DNA from: Chryseotalea sanaruensis
Lineage (GTDB): Bacteria > Bacteroidota > Bacteroidia > Cytophagales > Cyclobacteriaceae
Length of the DNA: 64,000 nt
Assembly (NCBI RefSeq): GCF_003990915.1
Contig: NZ_BHXQ01000003.1
Span: forward strand, 124,001 to 188,000
Reading direction: 5' to 3'
A program made the translations under genes and the position numbers. A model generated the notes under the pieces. It ran no database searches. It was not told the origin of the DNA and saw only the letters and a list, made by a program, of their open reading frames with translations. This document shows, piece after piece, positions 25,225-35,094 of this stretch (positions are counted from its first letter, which is position 1; every line of letters starts with the position of its first letter).

Positions 25225-26436
25225 ATGAAAAACGAAAGAATTCTGCTGTTTATTCTGGCAGCAATAATGTTTACCCACATTATGGACTTTATGATTATGA
25301 TGCCGCTTGGGCCGCAGCTCATGCGCATATTCGATATCAGTCCACAGCAATTTGCCTTACTGGTTTCATCGTACACCATTACCGCGGGTATTACTGGATT
25401 TATTGCTGCCTTCGCCATCGATCGTTTCGATCGTAAGAATACATTATTGTTTATGTACATCGGTTTTACTGTTGGTACCATCGCTTGTGCTTTTGCTCCA
25501 ACCTATGCAATACTATTAATCACTCGCTCGCTTGCTGGTGCTTTTGGAGGCGTGTTAGGTGCACTTATTCTTGCCATGGTAAGTGATGCTGTGCCGCTAG
25601 AAAGAAGAGCCAAAGGTATTGGTATTGTAATGGCTTCTTTTTCTATTGCTTCTGTATTTGGCGTGCCCTTCGGATTGTTTCTAGCCAGTGAATTTACATG
25701 GCATGCACCATTTTTATTTCTTGGGATTTTCTCTGCAGTAATTTGCGTGCTTGTTGTCTTCTTCATCCCTGTTATGCGTGGCCATATTGCAGCCGATGGT
25801 AATCATAAAAATCCATGGGAAGTATTAACTGCCATTTTTGGAAATAAAAATGCAAGGCTAGGATTGACCTTCTCAGCTGTACTGATGCTAGGTCATTTCA
25901 CTATTGTTCCTTTTATTTCTCCTTATATGGTAGGTAATGTTGGTTTTAGTGAAGGCGAACTGATGTATATCTACTTAGTAGGCGGTGCAAGTACCATTTT
26001 CTTTTCACCTTGGGTTGGTAAAATGGCTGATAAACATGGTCGTTTAAAAATCTTTACCATTTTTGGTTCACTTGTATTAATTCCCATCATCGCTATTACA
26101 AACATGCCACCCTGGCCATTATGGGCAGCGTTGGTTGTTGCAGCTGTGTTCTTTGTTTTTGCCAATGGTCGTATGGTGCCTAGTACTACGATGGAGACTG
26201 CTATTATTAAGCCTGAAAATAGAGGAAGCTACATGAGTATACGTTCTTCCATTCAACAACTTACTTCAGGCTTTGCAGCTTTTATAGCGGGCGTAATTGT
26301 ATCTGAAAAGCCGTCACTGTTCTCAACAGATGCAAAGGCATTGGTGAATTATGAATATGTGGGTTTAATAGCAGTGTTCTTCAGTTTGGTTTCTTTATGG
26401 GTTGCCCGTAAGCTTAAGGTAGAAACGGAAGCTTAG
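25225..26436 (+). CDS. Major facilitator superfamily transporter
   Basis: 403 aa with 12 predicted membrane helices. The loop 2-3 motif is FAIDRFDRKNTLLF, and the second half repeats it as GKMADKHGRLKIF. N-terminal MDFMIMMPLGPQLM and a glycine-rich helix (LAGAFGGVLGALI) resemble DHA1-type drug or sugar efflux proteins. The substrate is unknown. A terminator follows at 26484. Confidence 0.88.
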   Translation: MKNERILLFILAAIMFTHIMDFMIMMPLGPQLMRIFDISPQQFALLVSSYTITAGITGFIAAFAIDRFDRKNTLLFMYIGFTVGTIACAFAPTYAILLITRSLAGAFGGVLGALILAMVSDAVPLERRAKGIGIVMASFSIASVFGVPFGLFLASEFTWHAPFLFLGIFSAVICVLVVFFIPVMRGHIAADGNHKNPWEVLTAIFGNKNARLGLTFSAVLMLGHFTIVPFISPYMVGNVGFSEGELMYIYLVGGASTIFFSPWVGKMADKHGRLKIFTIFGSLVLIPIIAITNMPPWPLWAALVVAAVFFVFANGRMVPSTTMETAIIKPENRGSYMSIRSSIQQLTSGFAAFIAGVIVSEKPSLFSTDAKALVNYEYVGLIAVFFSLVSLWVARKLKVETEA

Positions 26437-26483
26437 ATTATAGTTTAGTAAAACATTTTTAACCATACCTGGTTAATTATAAA

Positions 26484-26516
26484 AGATGCCCGTCCCTTAA
26501 GTTTAAGGCGGGCATT
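26484..26516 (+). terminator. Intrinsic terminator after the MFS gene
   Basis: ATGCCCG pairs with CGGGCAT with an inner CCTT/AAGG extension (26486-26514), followed by TTTTAC. It lies about 48 bp after the stop of the MFS gene. Confidence 0.8.
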
Positions 26517-26583
26517 TTACTTAAATAAGATTTTCAACAACCGAGAGTATTTCAATTTATGATTACCTTGGTTTAAAAAAGAC

Positions 26584-27018
26584 ATGACCCCTGAACTCCT
26601 CTTTTCACTTTGCAACTCAGTAGCACCTCTGGGTTGGATCCTTTTACTAGTAGCCCCCCGTTGGAAAGGAACACGTTATGCAGTGCTTTATGGAATTATA
26701 CCTTTACTATTTGCCTTTGTTTATTTAGGCATTATCATATCTATGGGGGGTATTTCTTTTGGTGATTTTGGCTCTTTGCAAGGCATCAAATCTTTATTTG
26801 CCAACGACTATGCTTTGGTGGTAGGATGGGTGCATTATTTAGCTTTTGATTTATTTGTAGGCAGTTGGATTTTGACGAATGGCCAGAAACATAACATCGC
26901 TCATTTACTTTTAATACCATGTTTGTTCTTCACTTTCATGCTTGGGCCAGTAGGTTTACTTCTTTATTACACTGTTAGAGCGATAAAGACTAAAAAAGTA
27001 TTGCATGAAAATTTCTGA
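26584..27018 (+). CDS. ABA4-like (DUF4281) membrane protein
   Basis: 144 aa with four predicted membrane helices. LCNSVAPLGWILLLVAPRW near the N-terminus, FANDYALVVGWVHYLAFDLF in the middle and LGPVGLLLY near the end are the marks of the ABA4 family, whose plant member is needed for neoxanthin formation. Bacterial members may act in carotenoid metabolism, but this is not shown. It overlaps the next gene by 14 bases. Confidence 0.85.
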   Translation: MTPELLFSLCNSVAPLGWILLLVAPRWKGTRYAVLYGIIPLLFAFVYLGIIISMGGISFGDFGSLQGIKSLFANDYALVVGWVHYLAFDLFVGSWILTNGQKHNIAHLLLIPCLFFTFMLGPVGLLLYYTVRAIKTKKVLHENF

Positions 27019-27790
27019 GTTCCTCGCCTCACTGAAAAACAGAAACAAGCTACTGTACTATTTCGGCTGGCTGAACTTTGTTGCCTTTGTGGTTTGCTTG
27101 CTGCTTTACTTCGTTGACGATACCATTGTTACTGGCATCAATGCCTGGGTTAAGCCTATGAAGTTCACTTTAAGTATTGCCATCTATTCTTGGACCTTCA
27201 GTTGGGCACTCCATTATCTTAAAAATAAAGTAATGGTCAGTATTGTCAGCTGGTTTGTGGTCATCACCATGCTAGTGGAAAATGTCATTATCATTACTCA
27301 GGCGGCCAGAGGTGAAATATCTCATTATAATATATCCACTGCGCTGAATGGTATGCTCTTTGGTTTGATGGGGGTATTCATTGGGATCAATACTTTCATC
27401 AATGCTTTTACGCTATTACTCTTTATGATTAAGAGTCAGGTTACCATTAATGGCTATCAATTACTCGCCTGGCGTGCAGGTCTTCTCCTGTTTTTGATAG
27501 GTAGCATATCCGGAGGTTTGATGATTGCCAATATGGGCCATACATTTGGTACGGTTGACGGAGGACCGGGTATTCCTTTTACCAATTGGAGCACGCAAGC
27601 GGGCGATATGCGTGCAGCGCACTTTTTTACCCTTCATGGTTTACAACTGATACCCCTATTTGCTTATGTGCTTCCTGACCATAAAAGGAGGAAAACGTTG
27701 CTTGTGCTACTTTTTTCAGTGGGATATGCATTGGTTTGTCTGTTAATGCATTACCTGGCTTTACAAGGAAAACCCTTATTGAGCTTTTAA
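27005..27790 (+). CDS. Polytopic membrane protein of unknown function
   Basis: 261 aa with about seven membrane helices and no signal peptide. Conserved-looking polar stretches lie between helices: GINAWVKPMKF, NISTALNGM, HTFGTVDGGPGIPFTNWST and DMRAAHFFTLHGLQLIPLF; the several histidines in or next to helices could bind a cofactor. I do not know a named family. The overlap with the ABA4-like gene implies joint expression and perhaps a joint function. Confidence 0.75.
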   Translation: MKISEFLASLKNRNKLLYYFGWLNFVAFVVCLLLYFVDDTIVTGINAWVKPMKFTLSIAIYSWTFSWALHYLKNKVMVSIVSWFVVITMLVENVIIITQAARGEISHYNISTALNGMLFGLMGVFIGINTFINAFTLLLFMIKSQVTINGYQLLAWRAGLLLFLIGSISGGLMIANMGHTFGTVDGGPGIPFTNWSTQAGDMRAAHFFTLHGLQLIPLFAYVLPDHKRRKTLLVLLFSVGYALVCLLMHYLALQGKPLLSF

Positions 27791-27874
27791 ATCGCGATTC
27801 AAACAAAAAAACAACCTTCTGACAGAGAAATTTTGATTTCTGACAATCCTTACCTTTATTCGCACCATCAAATC

Positions 27875-27952
27875 ATGAAAAACACACAAAACATAAACCT
27901 TCACCACCATCATCATGTTAACCATGCGGATCGTGGCTGCGCTATGTTTTGA
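27875..27952 (+). CDS. hisL: Histidine operon leader peptide
   Basis: 25 codons from ATG 27875 to TGA 27950-27952. The peptide reads MKNTQNINLHHHHHVNHADR and five more residues, with five consecutive His codons (27902-27916) and a sixth at 27923. It lies 90 bp before hisG and just upstream of a strong terminator hairpin. Its translation should sense charged tRNA-His: stalling at the His codons would let the antiterminator form. A TACCTTTA at 27851-27858 resembles a TANNTTTG promoter box. Confidence 0.88.
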   Translation: MKNTQNINLHHHHHVNHADRGCAMF

Positions 27953-28006
27953 TTGAACTATAAAACCAATTAAAAGGCTTGTCACGATGTGACAAGCCTT
28001 TTTTGT
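27904..28006 (+). promoter_or_regulatory. Histidine operon transcription attenuator
   Basis: Terminator: AAAAGGCTTGTCAC (27972-27985) and GTGACAAGCCTTTT (27989-28002), perfect 14-bp stem, 3-base loop, then T-run. Antiterminator: ATCGTGGC at 27930-27937 can pair with GTCACGAT at 27981-27988 (one G-U pair), opening the terminator. Pause hairpin: CCACCAT at 27904-27910, within the His codons, can pair with ATCGTGG at 27930-27936 with one mismatch. A ribosome stalled on His codons would mask 27904-27910 and favour the antiterminator. The pairings were found by eye, not folded. Confidence 0.82.
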
Positions 28007-28041
28007 TTTAATCAAACTTTGAAAAAGATAATTAGATAAAC

Positions 28042-28905
28042 ATGAGCAATACGTTACTTAGAATCGCCATCCAAAAATCAGGTCGCTTACAAGAAGGTTC
28101 ACTTGCACTTTTAAAAGAGAGCGGTCTTTCGATCAGCAATGGTCGTGATCAACTGAAAACGCAAGCACGCAATTTTCCGGTTGAAGTACTCTTCTTGCGC
28201 GATGATGATATTCCTCAATATGTAGAGGATAACGTAGCCGATATTGGTATTGTTGGAGAAAATGTGTTTGTTGAAAAGCAGAAGCAAAATCAACTTATTA
28301 AAAAATTAGATTTCGCTAAATGCAGATTGTGTCTGGCCATTCCACGCTCTGAGAATTACACAGGACTTAAGTGGTTTGAAGGAAAAAATATTGCAACCTC
28401 CTACCCTGCTATTGTTCAACAATTTTTAAATAAGAATAATATAAAAGCCGGCATACACGAAATCAGTGGTTCTGTCGAAATTGCCCCAGGTATTGGTTTG
28501 GCAGATGGCATTTGTGATATCGTCAGTACAGGTAGTACTTTACTCAGCAATGGTCTTAAGGAAGTAGAGACAGTTCTTTATTCGGAAGCCGTAATGATTG
28601 CCAGTCCGCAATTATCAGATGAGAAAAAGACCATACTTAATAAACTCTTATTCAGAATCGAATCGGTTCAGAAAGCAAAAAACAACAAGTACATATTGCT
28701 CAATTGCCCTAACGATGCAATCGACAAAATCACTTCTGTAATTCCGGGTATGAATAGTCCAACAATACTACCCTTAAAACGCGAAGGTTGGTCGTCATTA
28801 CACTCTGTGGTAGACGAGAATGATTTCTGGGATAAAATTGATCAACTGAAATCCTTTGGCGCACAAGGTATTCTGGTCATTCCTATAGAGAAGATGATCG
28901 GTTAG
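28042..28905 (+). CDS. hisG: ATP phosphoribosyltransferase, long form
   Basis: 287 aa. First enzyme of histidine synthesis, joining ATP and PRPP. The catalytic part has LRIAIQKSGRL, DIGIVGENVF and the PRPP loop in DIVSTGSTLL; the C-terminal 70 residues (after about 215) form the ACT-like domain of the long HisG form, which gives feedback inhibition by histidine without HisZ. It is the first structural gene after the attenuator and is followed by hisD after 16 bp. Confidence 0.96.
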   Translation: MSNTLLRIAIQKSGRLQEGSLALLKESGLSISNGRDQLKTQARNFPVEVLFLRDDDIPQYVEDNVADIGIVGENVFVEKQKQNQLIKKLDFAKCRLCLAIPRSENYTGLKWFEGKNIATSYPAIVQQFLNKNNIKAGIHEISGSVEIAPGIGLADGICDIVSTGSTLLSNGLKEVETVLYSEAVMIASPQLSDEKKTILNKLLFRIESVQKAKNNKYILLNCPNDAIDKITSVIPGMNSPTILPLKREGWSSLHSVVDENDFWDKIDQLKSFGAQGILVIPIEKMIG

Positions 28906-28921
28906 ACTAAAGAAATCGAAT

Positions 28922-30214
28922 ATGAAAATTTTTAATAATCCAAACAGAACAACCTGGGCAGAGTTAACAGCAAGACCAGCACTTGAACTTGATTTTCTGG
29001 AGAGTACCGTAAAAAATATTTTAAACCGAGTTAAACTTGGTGGTGATGCTGCCTTAAAAGAACTAACCTTTCAGCTGGATGGTGTACAACTTGATAGTTT
29101 ATTGGTTAGTGAATCAGAAATAGCAGTAGCAGAAGAAGTGTTAAGTGTTGAGTTAAAGCAAGCCATTATTACGGCACAGCGCAACATTGAAGTATTCCAT
29201 GCATCTCAAATAAAAACGGAGCATGTTATTGAAACCATGCCCGGAGTTAACTGCTGGAGAAAGGCCGTAGCCATCGATAAGGTTGGCATTTACATTCCAG
29301 GAGGCACTGCTCCTTTGTTCTCAACAGTATTAATGTTGGGCACGCCCGCTAAACTGGCTGGTTGCAAAGAAGTAATTTTGTGTACGCCACCTGATAAAAA
29401 CGGAAAAGTAAATCCAGCCATTCTATTTGCCGCCAATTTAGTAGGTGTTACAAAAATTGTAAAGGTTGGAGGTGCGCAAGCCATCGCTGCCCTTGCCTAT
29501 GGCACAGAAAGTGTGAACAAAGTTTATAAAATATTTGGGCCAGGTAATCAGTATGTAACAATGGCCAAGCAATTAGTTAATCAACAAGGCACGGCCATTG
29601 ATATGCCAGCAGGACCTTCTGAAGTATTGGTAATGGCCGATGAGAGCGCAGAAGCTTCCTTTGTCGCTGCGGATTTATTGTCGCAGGCAGAACACGGAAC
29701 CGATAGTCAGGTGATGCTTGTTCTGCTAAATAAAAATAAACTGAAAGATATTCAGGAAGAAGTAAGCAAACAACTTGAGCTGTTACCCAGAAAAGCAATT
29801 GCCGTAAAGGCACTGGAAAACAGCAGAGTCGTTCAGTTTGAAGAATTATCGGAGGCCATTGATTTTGTTAATGAATATGCCCCTGAACACTTAATCATTA
29901 ATTTGAAAAATGATGAAGAAGTAGCAGAGCAAATTACAAATGCAGGTTCCGTCTTTTTAGGTAACTATACCCCTGAGGCCGCTGGAGACTATGCATCAGG
30001 TACAAACCACACCTTGCCAACGAGTGCCTATGCGAAAGCCTATGCCGGAGTTTCACTCGATAGTTTTGTGAAGAATATTACTTACCAGCGCATCAGTAAG
30101 GAAGGCATCAGAAATATAGGACCTACTATTGAATACATGGCGGAAGCTGAGCAGCTGGTGGCGCACAAAAGAGCAGTAAGTGTACGCCTTGAAAAATTAT
30201 TGACAAGCAAATAA
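28922..30214 (+). CDS. hisD: Histidinol dehydrogenase
   Basis: 430 aa, full length. It oxidises histidinol to histidine in two NAD-dependent steps, using zinc. Motifs seen: IYIPGGTAPLFSTVLM, KVGGAQAIAALAYGT, IFGPGNQYV, DMPAGPSEVLV, LLSQAEHGTDSQ and NHTLPTS. It lies in the his operon between hisG and hisC with short gaps of 16 and 9 bp. Confidence 0.96.
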   Translation: MKIFNNPNRTTWAELTARPALELDFLESTVKNILNRVKLGGDAALKELTFQLDGVQLDSLLVSESEIAVAEEVLSVELKQAIITAQRNIEVFHASQIKTEHVIETMPGVNCWRKAVAIDKVGIYIPGGTAPLFSTVLMLGTPAKLAGCKEVILCTPPDKNGKVNPAILFAANLVGVTKIVKVGGAQAIAALAYGTESVNKVYKIFGPGNQYVTMAKQLVNQQGTAIDMPAGPSEVLVMADESAEASFVAADLLSQAEHGTDSQVMLVLLNKNKLKDIQEEVSKQLELLPRKAIAVKALENSRVVQFEELSEAIDFVNEYAPEHLIINLKNDEEVAEQITNAGSVFLGNYTPEAAGDYASGTNHTLPTSAYAKAYAGVSLDSFVKNITYQRISKEGIRNIGPTIEYMAEAEQLVAHKRAVSVRLEKLLTSK

Positions 30215-30223
30215 AATCTTGCC

Positions 30224-31261
30224 ATGCAGAATTTTGATTTAAACACATTGGTTCGCAAAAATATTATTGCCTTAAAACCTTACTCTTCTGCCCGTGATGA
30301 GTTCAAGGGTGAAGCAGAGGTGTATCTTGACGCCAATGAAAACCCGTACCCTTCTGGTTATAACCGTTATCCAGATCCACTACAATGGAAAGTGAAAGAA
30401 TTGCTTGCCCAACAAAAAGAAGTTAAAGCTGAACAAATTTTTCTAGGTAATGGCAGCGATGAAGCAATCGACTTATTGATCCGTGTATTTTGCGAACCGA
30501 ATCAGGACAGTGTTATGATAACAGAACCTACCTATGGGATGTACAGGGTTTGTGCTAACATCAATGCGGTAGCTATTCAAAATGTTTTGTTGACAAAAGA
30601 TTATCAACTTGATACAGAAGGAATATTAAAAGCAGTCACACCAAATACAAAAATCATTTTTTTATGTTCGCCCAATAATCCTACCGGGAACTTGCTTAGC
30701 GTTGATGATATCTCTAAAGTGCTTAATAATTTCTCCGGCTTGGTAGTCGTGGATGAAGCTTATATCGATTTTGCAGGAGATGTTAGCTTAATCAAAGAGC
30801 TTAAAAAGTATCCTAACCTTGTTATTTTACAAACCTTCTCCAAAGCATGGGGTCTGGCTGGACTTCGTTTGGGGATGTGTTTTGCTTCGGAAGCTATTAT
30901 TAACTTGCTTAATAAAGTAAAATATCCTTATAATGTTAACATTAAAACGCAGGAGCTTGCTGCAGAGGCGTTATTAAATGCTGATTCAAAAGATAGAGCA
31001 GTTGCAGAAATTCTATCCGAGCGAGGCCAATTGGTTGATACGCTTAATCAAATTCCATTTGTCATTAAAGTATATCCATCAGATGCTAATTTTGTTTTAG
31101 TGGCGATAGAAAATGCGTCTGTGACTTATCAGAAACTGATGCAACAAGGAATTATTGTGAGAGATCGATCAACGGTAGTGCTATGCGAGAGTTCATTGCG
31201 CATCACTATCGGTACACCTGAAGAAAATAAGAAATTGATAAATTCATTAAAGCAGATATGA
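30224..31261 (+). CDS. hisC: Histidinol-phosphate aminotransferase
   Basis: 345 aa PLP-dependent class I/II aminotransferase. The lysine that binds PLP is in [14 protein letters not shown], preceded by [11 protein letters not shown] and [11 protein letters not shown]. It converts imidazole-acetol phosphate to histidinol phosphate. Its stop overlaps the hisB start by 4 bases. Confidence 0.95.
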   Translation: MQNFDLNTLVRKNIIALKPYSSARDEFKGEAEVYLDANENPYPSGYNRYPDPLQWKVKELLAQQKEVKAEQIFLGNGSDEAIDLLIRVFCEPNQDSVMITEPTYGMYRVCANINAVAIQNVLLTKDYQLDTEGILKAVTPNTKIIFLCSPNNPTGNLLSVDDISKVLNNFSGLVVVDEAYIDFAGDVSLIKELKKYPNLVILQTFSKAWGLAGLRLGMCFASEAIINLLNKVKYPYNVNIKTQELAAEALLNADSKDRAVAEILSERGQLVDTLNQIPFVIKVYPSDANFVLVAIENASVTYQKLMQQGIIVRDRSTVVLCESSLRITIGTPEENKKLINSLKQI

Positions 31262-32373
31262 AAAAAGTTTTATTCATTGATAGAGACGGGACATTGATTA
31301 TAGAACCGCCAGATCAACAGATCGACAGTCTGGAGAAATTGGAATTTTATCCAGGTGTTTTCGCTGGCTTGTCCCAAGTGGTGGCTGCTAATGCTTTTGA
31401 ACTTGTCATGGTTACTAATCAGGATGGCCTAGGCACTAACAGCTTTCCAGAAGACACTTTCTGGCCTGCACAAAATAAAATGCTGAAAACGCTGTCAAAT
31501 GAGAATATCAACTTTTCAGCTGTTCATGTTGACAGGAGTTTTCCTCATGAAAATAAAGCAACAAGGAAACCTGGTACCGCTATGCTGACTCAGTATTTCT
31601 CGAAAGATTACGATCTCAATGCTTCCTTCGTTATTGGTGATCGAATTACTGATATTGAACTTGCTAAAAATCTTGGTTGCAAAGGGATACTTATCAACGA
31701 TGGCTCTTTGCTACAAACGCTTAAAGAAAAATCACTGGAAGAGTATTGTTCACTGATTACCGGCTCATGGTTGGAGATTGCAACCTTCCTGATTAAACCA
31801 GCGCGCAAAGCAGAGCATGTTCGCAAAACAAAGGAAACTGACATTAAGATTTCTTTGAATCTTGATGGTACTGGTATTGCCAATAATAAAACAGGTTTAG
31901 GTTTTTTCGATCACATGTTGGATCAATTGGCTAAGCACGGAAATATCGACTTAGCTGTTGATGTAAAAGGAGATCTGCACATCGATGAACACCACACAAT
32001 AGAAGACACAGCACTTGCCATAGGTGAAGCCTTTGGAAAAGCATTGGGTGATAAACGTGGCATAGAACGCTACGGCTATTGTTTACCTATGGATGATTGT
32101 CTGGCGCAGGCTGCCATCGATTTTGGAGGCAGACCATGGCTAGTGTGGGAAGCAGAATTTAAAAGGGAAAAAATTGGTGAAATGCCAACTGAAATGTTCT
32201 TTCACTTTTTTAAATCCTTCTCTGATGCTTCTAAATGTAATTTGAACATTAAAGCAGAGGGCAATAACGAACACCATAAAATAGAAGCCATTTTTAAAGC
32301 TTTTGCTAAATCAATTAAAATGGCGTTGAAAAGAGAAGGAAATGAGCTACCAACTACGAAGGGAATTATTTGA
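31258..32373 (+). CDS. hisB: Bifunctional histidinol-phosphatase/imidazoleglycerol-phosphate dehydratase
   Basis: 371 aa fusion. The N-terminal HAD phosphatase (about 1-165) has the DxDGT motif at residues 8-12 (IDRDGT) and [11 protein letters not shown]; the C-terminal dehydratase (about 178-371) has [29 protein letters not shown] and [19 protein letters not shown], with the manganese-binding histidines. It carries out steps 6 and 8 of the pathway. Coupled to hisC by a 4-base overlap; a 59-bp gap with 7-bp tandem repeats follows. Confidence 0.96.
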   Translation: MKKVLFIDRDGTLIIEPPDQQIDSLEKLEFYPGVFAGLSQVVAANAFELVMVTNQDGLGTNSFPEDTFWPAQNKMLKTLSNENINFSAVHVDRSFPHENKATRKPGTAMLTQYFSKDYDLNASFVIGDRITDIELAKNLGCKGILINDGSLLQTLKEKSLEEYCSLITGSWLEIATFLIKPARKAEHVRKTKETDIKISLNLDGTGIANNKTGLGFFDHMLDQLAKHGNIDLAVDVKGDLHIDEHHTIEDTALAIGEAFGKALGDKRGIERYGYCLPMDDCLAQAAIDFGGRPWLVWEAEFKREKIGEMPTEMFFHFFKSFSDASKCNLNIKAEGNNEHHKIEAIFKAFAKSIKMALKREGNELPTTKGII

Positions 32374-32403
32374 AATGACGAATGGAGAAGTCAATTTCAA
32401 ATT

Positions 32404-32431
32404 TCGTAAATCGTAAATCGTAATTCGTAAA
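32404..32431 (+). repeat. Four 7-bp tandem repeats before hisH
   Basis: TCGTAAA TCGTAAA TCGTAAT TCGTAAA occupies 32404-32431 and ends one base before the ATG of hisH at 32433, so it fills the position of a ribosome binding site. It is the only substantial gap inside the his operon. A change of unit number would alter the 5' context of hisH but not its frame. Confidence 0.75.
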
Positions 32432-32432
32432 T

Positions 32433-33023
32433 ATGAAAGTAGTTATAATCAAATACAATGCAGGTAACATACGCTCCATGGCTTTTGCTATGGAAAGACT
32501 TGGTATTGACTATAGCATTACCGACAATCAAGAGGAAATAAAAACAGCTGATAAAGTAATTTTTCCCGGTGTTGGTGAAGCGCGATCTACAATGGATTAC
32601 CTGCAAGCGCTTAAGTTGGATTTACTGATCAAAGATTTAAAGCAACCTGTATTGGGTGTTTGCTTGGGCATGCAATTGATGTGCGCTTATTCGGAGGAGA
32701 ATGATACAAAGTGTTTGGGTATCTTTGACGAAACAGTGAAACAGTTTATTCCCAAGAATGCAGAGAAGGTTCCGCACATGGGTTGGAACTCAATAGCACT
32801 CAGTAATTCTTGGATTGATGCCTCTCTAGACGAAGCTTACATGTATTTTGTGCACAGTTACTATGTTCCAGTAAACCAAAACACAGCAGCTATTACTGAT
32901 TATATTCAACCCTTTAGTGCCGCATTGCAAAAAGATAATTTTTATGCGGTTCAATTTCATCCTGAAAAATCTGCCACAGTTGGTGAAAATGTATTGCGTT
33001 CATTTCTAAATATTCAATCATGA
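32433..33023 (+). CDS. hisH: Imidazole glycerol phosphate synthase, glutamine amidotransferase subunit
   Basis: 196 aa class I glutamine amidotransferase. The nucleophile is C77 in GVCLGMQLM; the His and Glu of the triad are in QFHPEKSA. It feeds ammonia to HisF. The ATG follows a tandem 7-bp repeat and the stop overlaps hisA by 4 bases. Confidence 0.95.
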   Translation: MKVVIIKYNAGNIRSMAFAMERLGIDYSITDNQEEIKTADKVIFPGVGEARSTMDYLQALKLDLLIKDLKQPVLGVCLGMQLMCAYSEENDTKCLGIFDETVKQFIPKNAEKVPHMGWNSIALSNSWIDASLDEAYMYFVHSYYVPVNQNTAAITDYIQPFSAALQKDNFYAVQFHPEKSATVGENVLRSFLNIQS

Positions 33024-33736
33024 AAATTGTTCCTGCTATCGATATCATAAACGGTCAATGTGTACGATTAACACAAGGCGATTACGAGCAAAAAAAGATA
33101 TATAATGATAATCCAATAGAAGTTGCCAAGGAGTTTGAAGCAGTCGGAATCAAATACCTGCATGTTGTAGACCTTGATGGCGCTAAAGCAGGCAGCATCC
33201 AAAATTTCTCTACCATAGAAAAGCTTGCAAAAGAAACAAATTTGCAGATTGATGTAGGTGGTGGCATCAAAACACAAGAAGATATTCAAAGACTTTTAGA
33301 CATTGGTGTTGCGCAAGTAAACCTCGGCAGTATTGCTGCTAAAAATCCGGATCTGGTAAATGAATGGCTAGATCATTTTGGACCAGAAAAAATTATAATT
33401 AGTGCGGACGTCCGCGATGAAAAAATTGCATTGCATGGCTGGCAAGAGCAATCACTATTATCCATTTATGATTTCCTTCAGCTATTCCCTTCAAAACGTT
33501 TGTATGTAACTTGCACAGACATTGCTACAGATGGTATGTTGTCAGGGCCGAACTTAGCACTGTATCAAAATATCCAAGAAAGATTTCCTGATGCCAGTAT
33601 TACAGCTAGTGGTGGTGTTAGTGCTACTCACGATCTCGATGCCCTGTTAAAACTACAAGTAGACGGTGTCATCATTGGTAAGGCGATTTATGAAAACAAA
33701 ATATCACTCACTGAATTAAGTAAGTATGTTAACTAA
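33020..33736 (+). CDS. hisA: Phosphoribosylformimino-5-aminoimidazole carboxamide ribotide isomerase
   Basis: 238 aa TIM barrel. Catalytic Asp in [29 protein letters not shown] and [13 protein letters not shown] near the C-terminal phosphate site are typical of HisA. It overlaps hisH by 4 bases and hisF by 11 bases. Confidence 0.95.
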   Translation: MKIVPAIDIINGQCVRLTQGDYEQKKIYNDNPIEVAKEFEAVGIKYLHVVDLDGAKAGSIQNFSTIEKLAKETNLQIDVGGGIKTQEDIQRLLDIGVAQVNLGSIAAKNPDLVNEWLDHFGPEKIIISADVRDEKIALHGWQEQSLLSIYDFLQLFPSKRLYVTCTDIATDGMLSGPNLALYQNIQERFPDASITASGGVSATHDLDALLKLQVDGVIIGKAIYENKISLTELSKYVN

Positions 33737-34478
33737 GCGCATCATCCCTTGTCTTGATATTAAAGAAGGTCGCACTGTTAAGGGAATTAACTTTGAAAGC
33801 ATAAGGGATGCCGGTGATCCGGTAGAACTCGCTTCACTTTACGCACAGCAAGGGGCAGATGAGTTAGTTTTCTTAGATATTGCTGCCACAAATGAAAATA
33901 GAAAAACATTTTCCAGCCTGGTTCGAGAAATTGCGAGATATATCAACATACCGTTTACAGTCGGTGGTGGCATCAGTTCGGTTGAGGATGCCAGTGCGTT
34001 ATTAGAAGCAGGAGCAGATAAAGTAAGCATTAACTCTGCTGCTGTTCGCAATCCTAAGTTGATTGATGAAATGGCAAAGGCTTTCGGATCTCAATTTGTG
34101 GTTGTTGCAATTGATGCAAAGAAAGTGGATAATCCGTGGATTGTTCATACGCATGGTGGTAAAAAACCAACCGACAAAAAATTATTCTCATGGGCAGAAG
34201 AAGCACAGCAACGCGGTGCTGGTGAAATTTTGTTTACAAGTATGAATCATGATGGCACCAAAAACGGATTTGCCATCGATGCATTAAGTAAACTAAATCA
34301 ATTATTAAGTATACCCGTTATCGCTTCTGGTGGAGCAGGCAATATGGGCCACTTCATGGACGTATTCCTGCTCGGAAAAGCAGACGCTGCGTTGGCCGCA
34401 AGTATCTTTCACTTTGGCGAAGTACCGCTACCTGATCTAAAAAAATATTTAAAAGATAGAAACATTAGTATCCGATAA
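33726..34478 (+). CDS. hisF: Imidazole glycerol phosphate synthase, cyclase subunit
   Basis: 250 aa TIM barrel with [44 protein letters not shown] and [11 protein letters not shown], diagnostic for HisF. With HisH it makes IGP and AICAR. The start overlaps the 3' end of hisA by 11 bases, and hisIE follows after 1 bp. Confidence 0.96.
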   Translation: MLTKRIIPCLDIKEGRTVKGINFESIRDAGDPVELASLYAQQGADELVFLDIAATNENRKTFSSLVREIARYINIPFTVGGGISSVEDASALLEAGADKVSINSAAVRNPKLIDEMAKAFGSQFVVVAIDAKKVDNPWIVHTHGGKKPTDKKLFSWAEEAQQRGAGEILFTSMNHDGTKNGFAIDALSKLNQLLSIPVIASGGAGNMGHFMDVFLLGKADAALAASIFHFGEVPLPDLKKYLKDRNISIR

Positions 34479-34479
34479 T

Positions 34480-35088
34480 ATGGAGAAACTTACAATTGAT
34501 TTTTCGAAGAATGACGGACTTGTACCCTGCATAGTTCAGGATGCCAATACTCAAGTAGTGTTAATGCTCGGTTACATGAATGAAGAAGCCTATACCAAAA
34601 CGCTGCAGGAGAAAAGAGTTACTTTTTATAGCCGAAGCAAAAAGAGATTATGGACAAAAGGTGAAACAACACAACATTATCTTAATTTAGTTTCTATCGC
34701 TATTGATTGCGATCAGGATACGCTACTTATTAAAGCAATTCCCCAAGGCCCCACTTGCCATACAGGTGCTGACACTTGCTTCAATGAAGTCAATCGAAAA
34801 AACTGGTCTATTCATTCACTAGAGGAAATTGTTCAGGAAAGAAAATCAAATCCAACTGCAAGTTCTTATACCAATAAACTTTTAGCTTCTGGTATTAATA
34901 AAGTAGCACAAAAAGTGGGAGAAGAGGCAGTAGAATTAGTTATAGAAAGTAAAGACGATAACCAAGAATTATTCTTAGGCGAAGCAGCTGATTTAATGTA
35001 CCATTACCTTGTTTTGTTAGCTGCTAAGGGCTTTACATTAAGTGATGTTGAGAATGTGTTGGAAAAGAGACATGCAAAGGCTTCGTAG
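34480..35088 (+). CDS. hisI: Bifunctional phosphoribosyl-AMP cyclohydrolase/phosphoribosyl-ATP pyrophosphatase
   Basis: 202 aa HisIE fusion. N-terminal cyclohydrolase: VLMLGYMNEEAY, SRSKKRLWTKGETT, DCDQDTLL, GPTCHTGADTCF with metal-binding cysteines. C-terminal pyrophosphohydrolase (about 115-202): GINKVAQKVGEEAVELVIE and EAADLMYHYLVLL. Last gene of the operon; its stop is only 6 bp from the stop of a convergent gene, leaving no room for a separate terminator. Confidence 0.95.
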   Translation: MEKLTIDFSKNDGLVPCIVQDANTQVVLMLGYMNEEAYTKTLQEKRVTFYSRSKKRLWTKGETTQHYLNLVSIAIDCDQDTLLIKAIPQGPTCHTGADTCFNEVNRKNWSIHSLEEIVQERKSNPTASSYTNKLLASGINKVAQKVGEEAVELVIESKDDNQELFLGEAADLMYHYLVLLAAKGFTLSDVENVLEKRHAKAS

Positions 35089-35094
35089 TCTATA

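Noticed and set aside
27902..27925. Run of His codons looking like an engineered His-tag
   Set aside because: It lies in a short leader followed by a terminator and hisG, which explains it as a natural attenuator.
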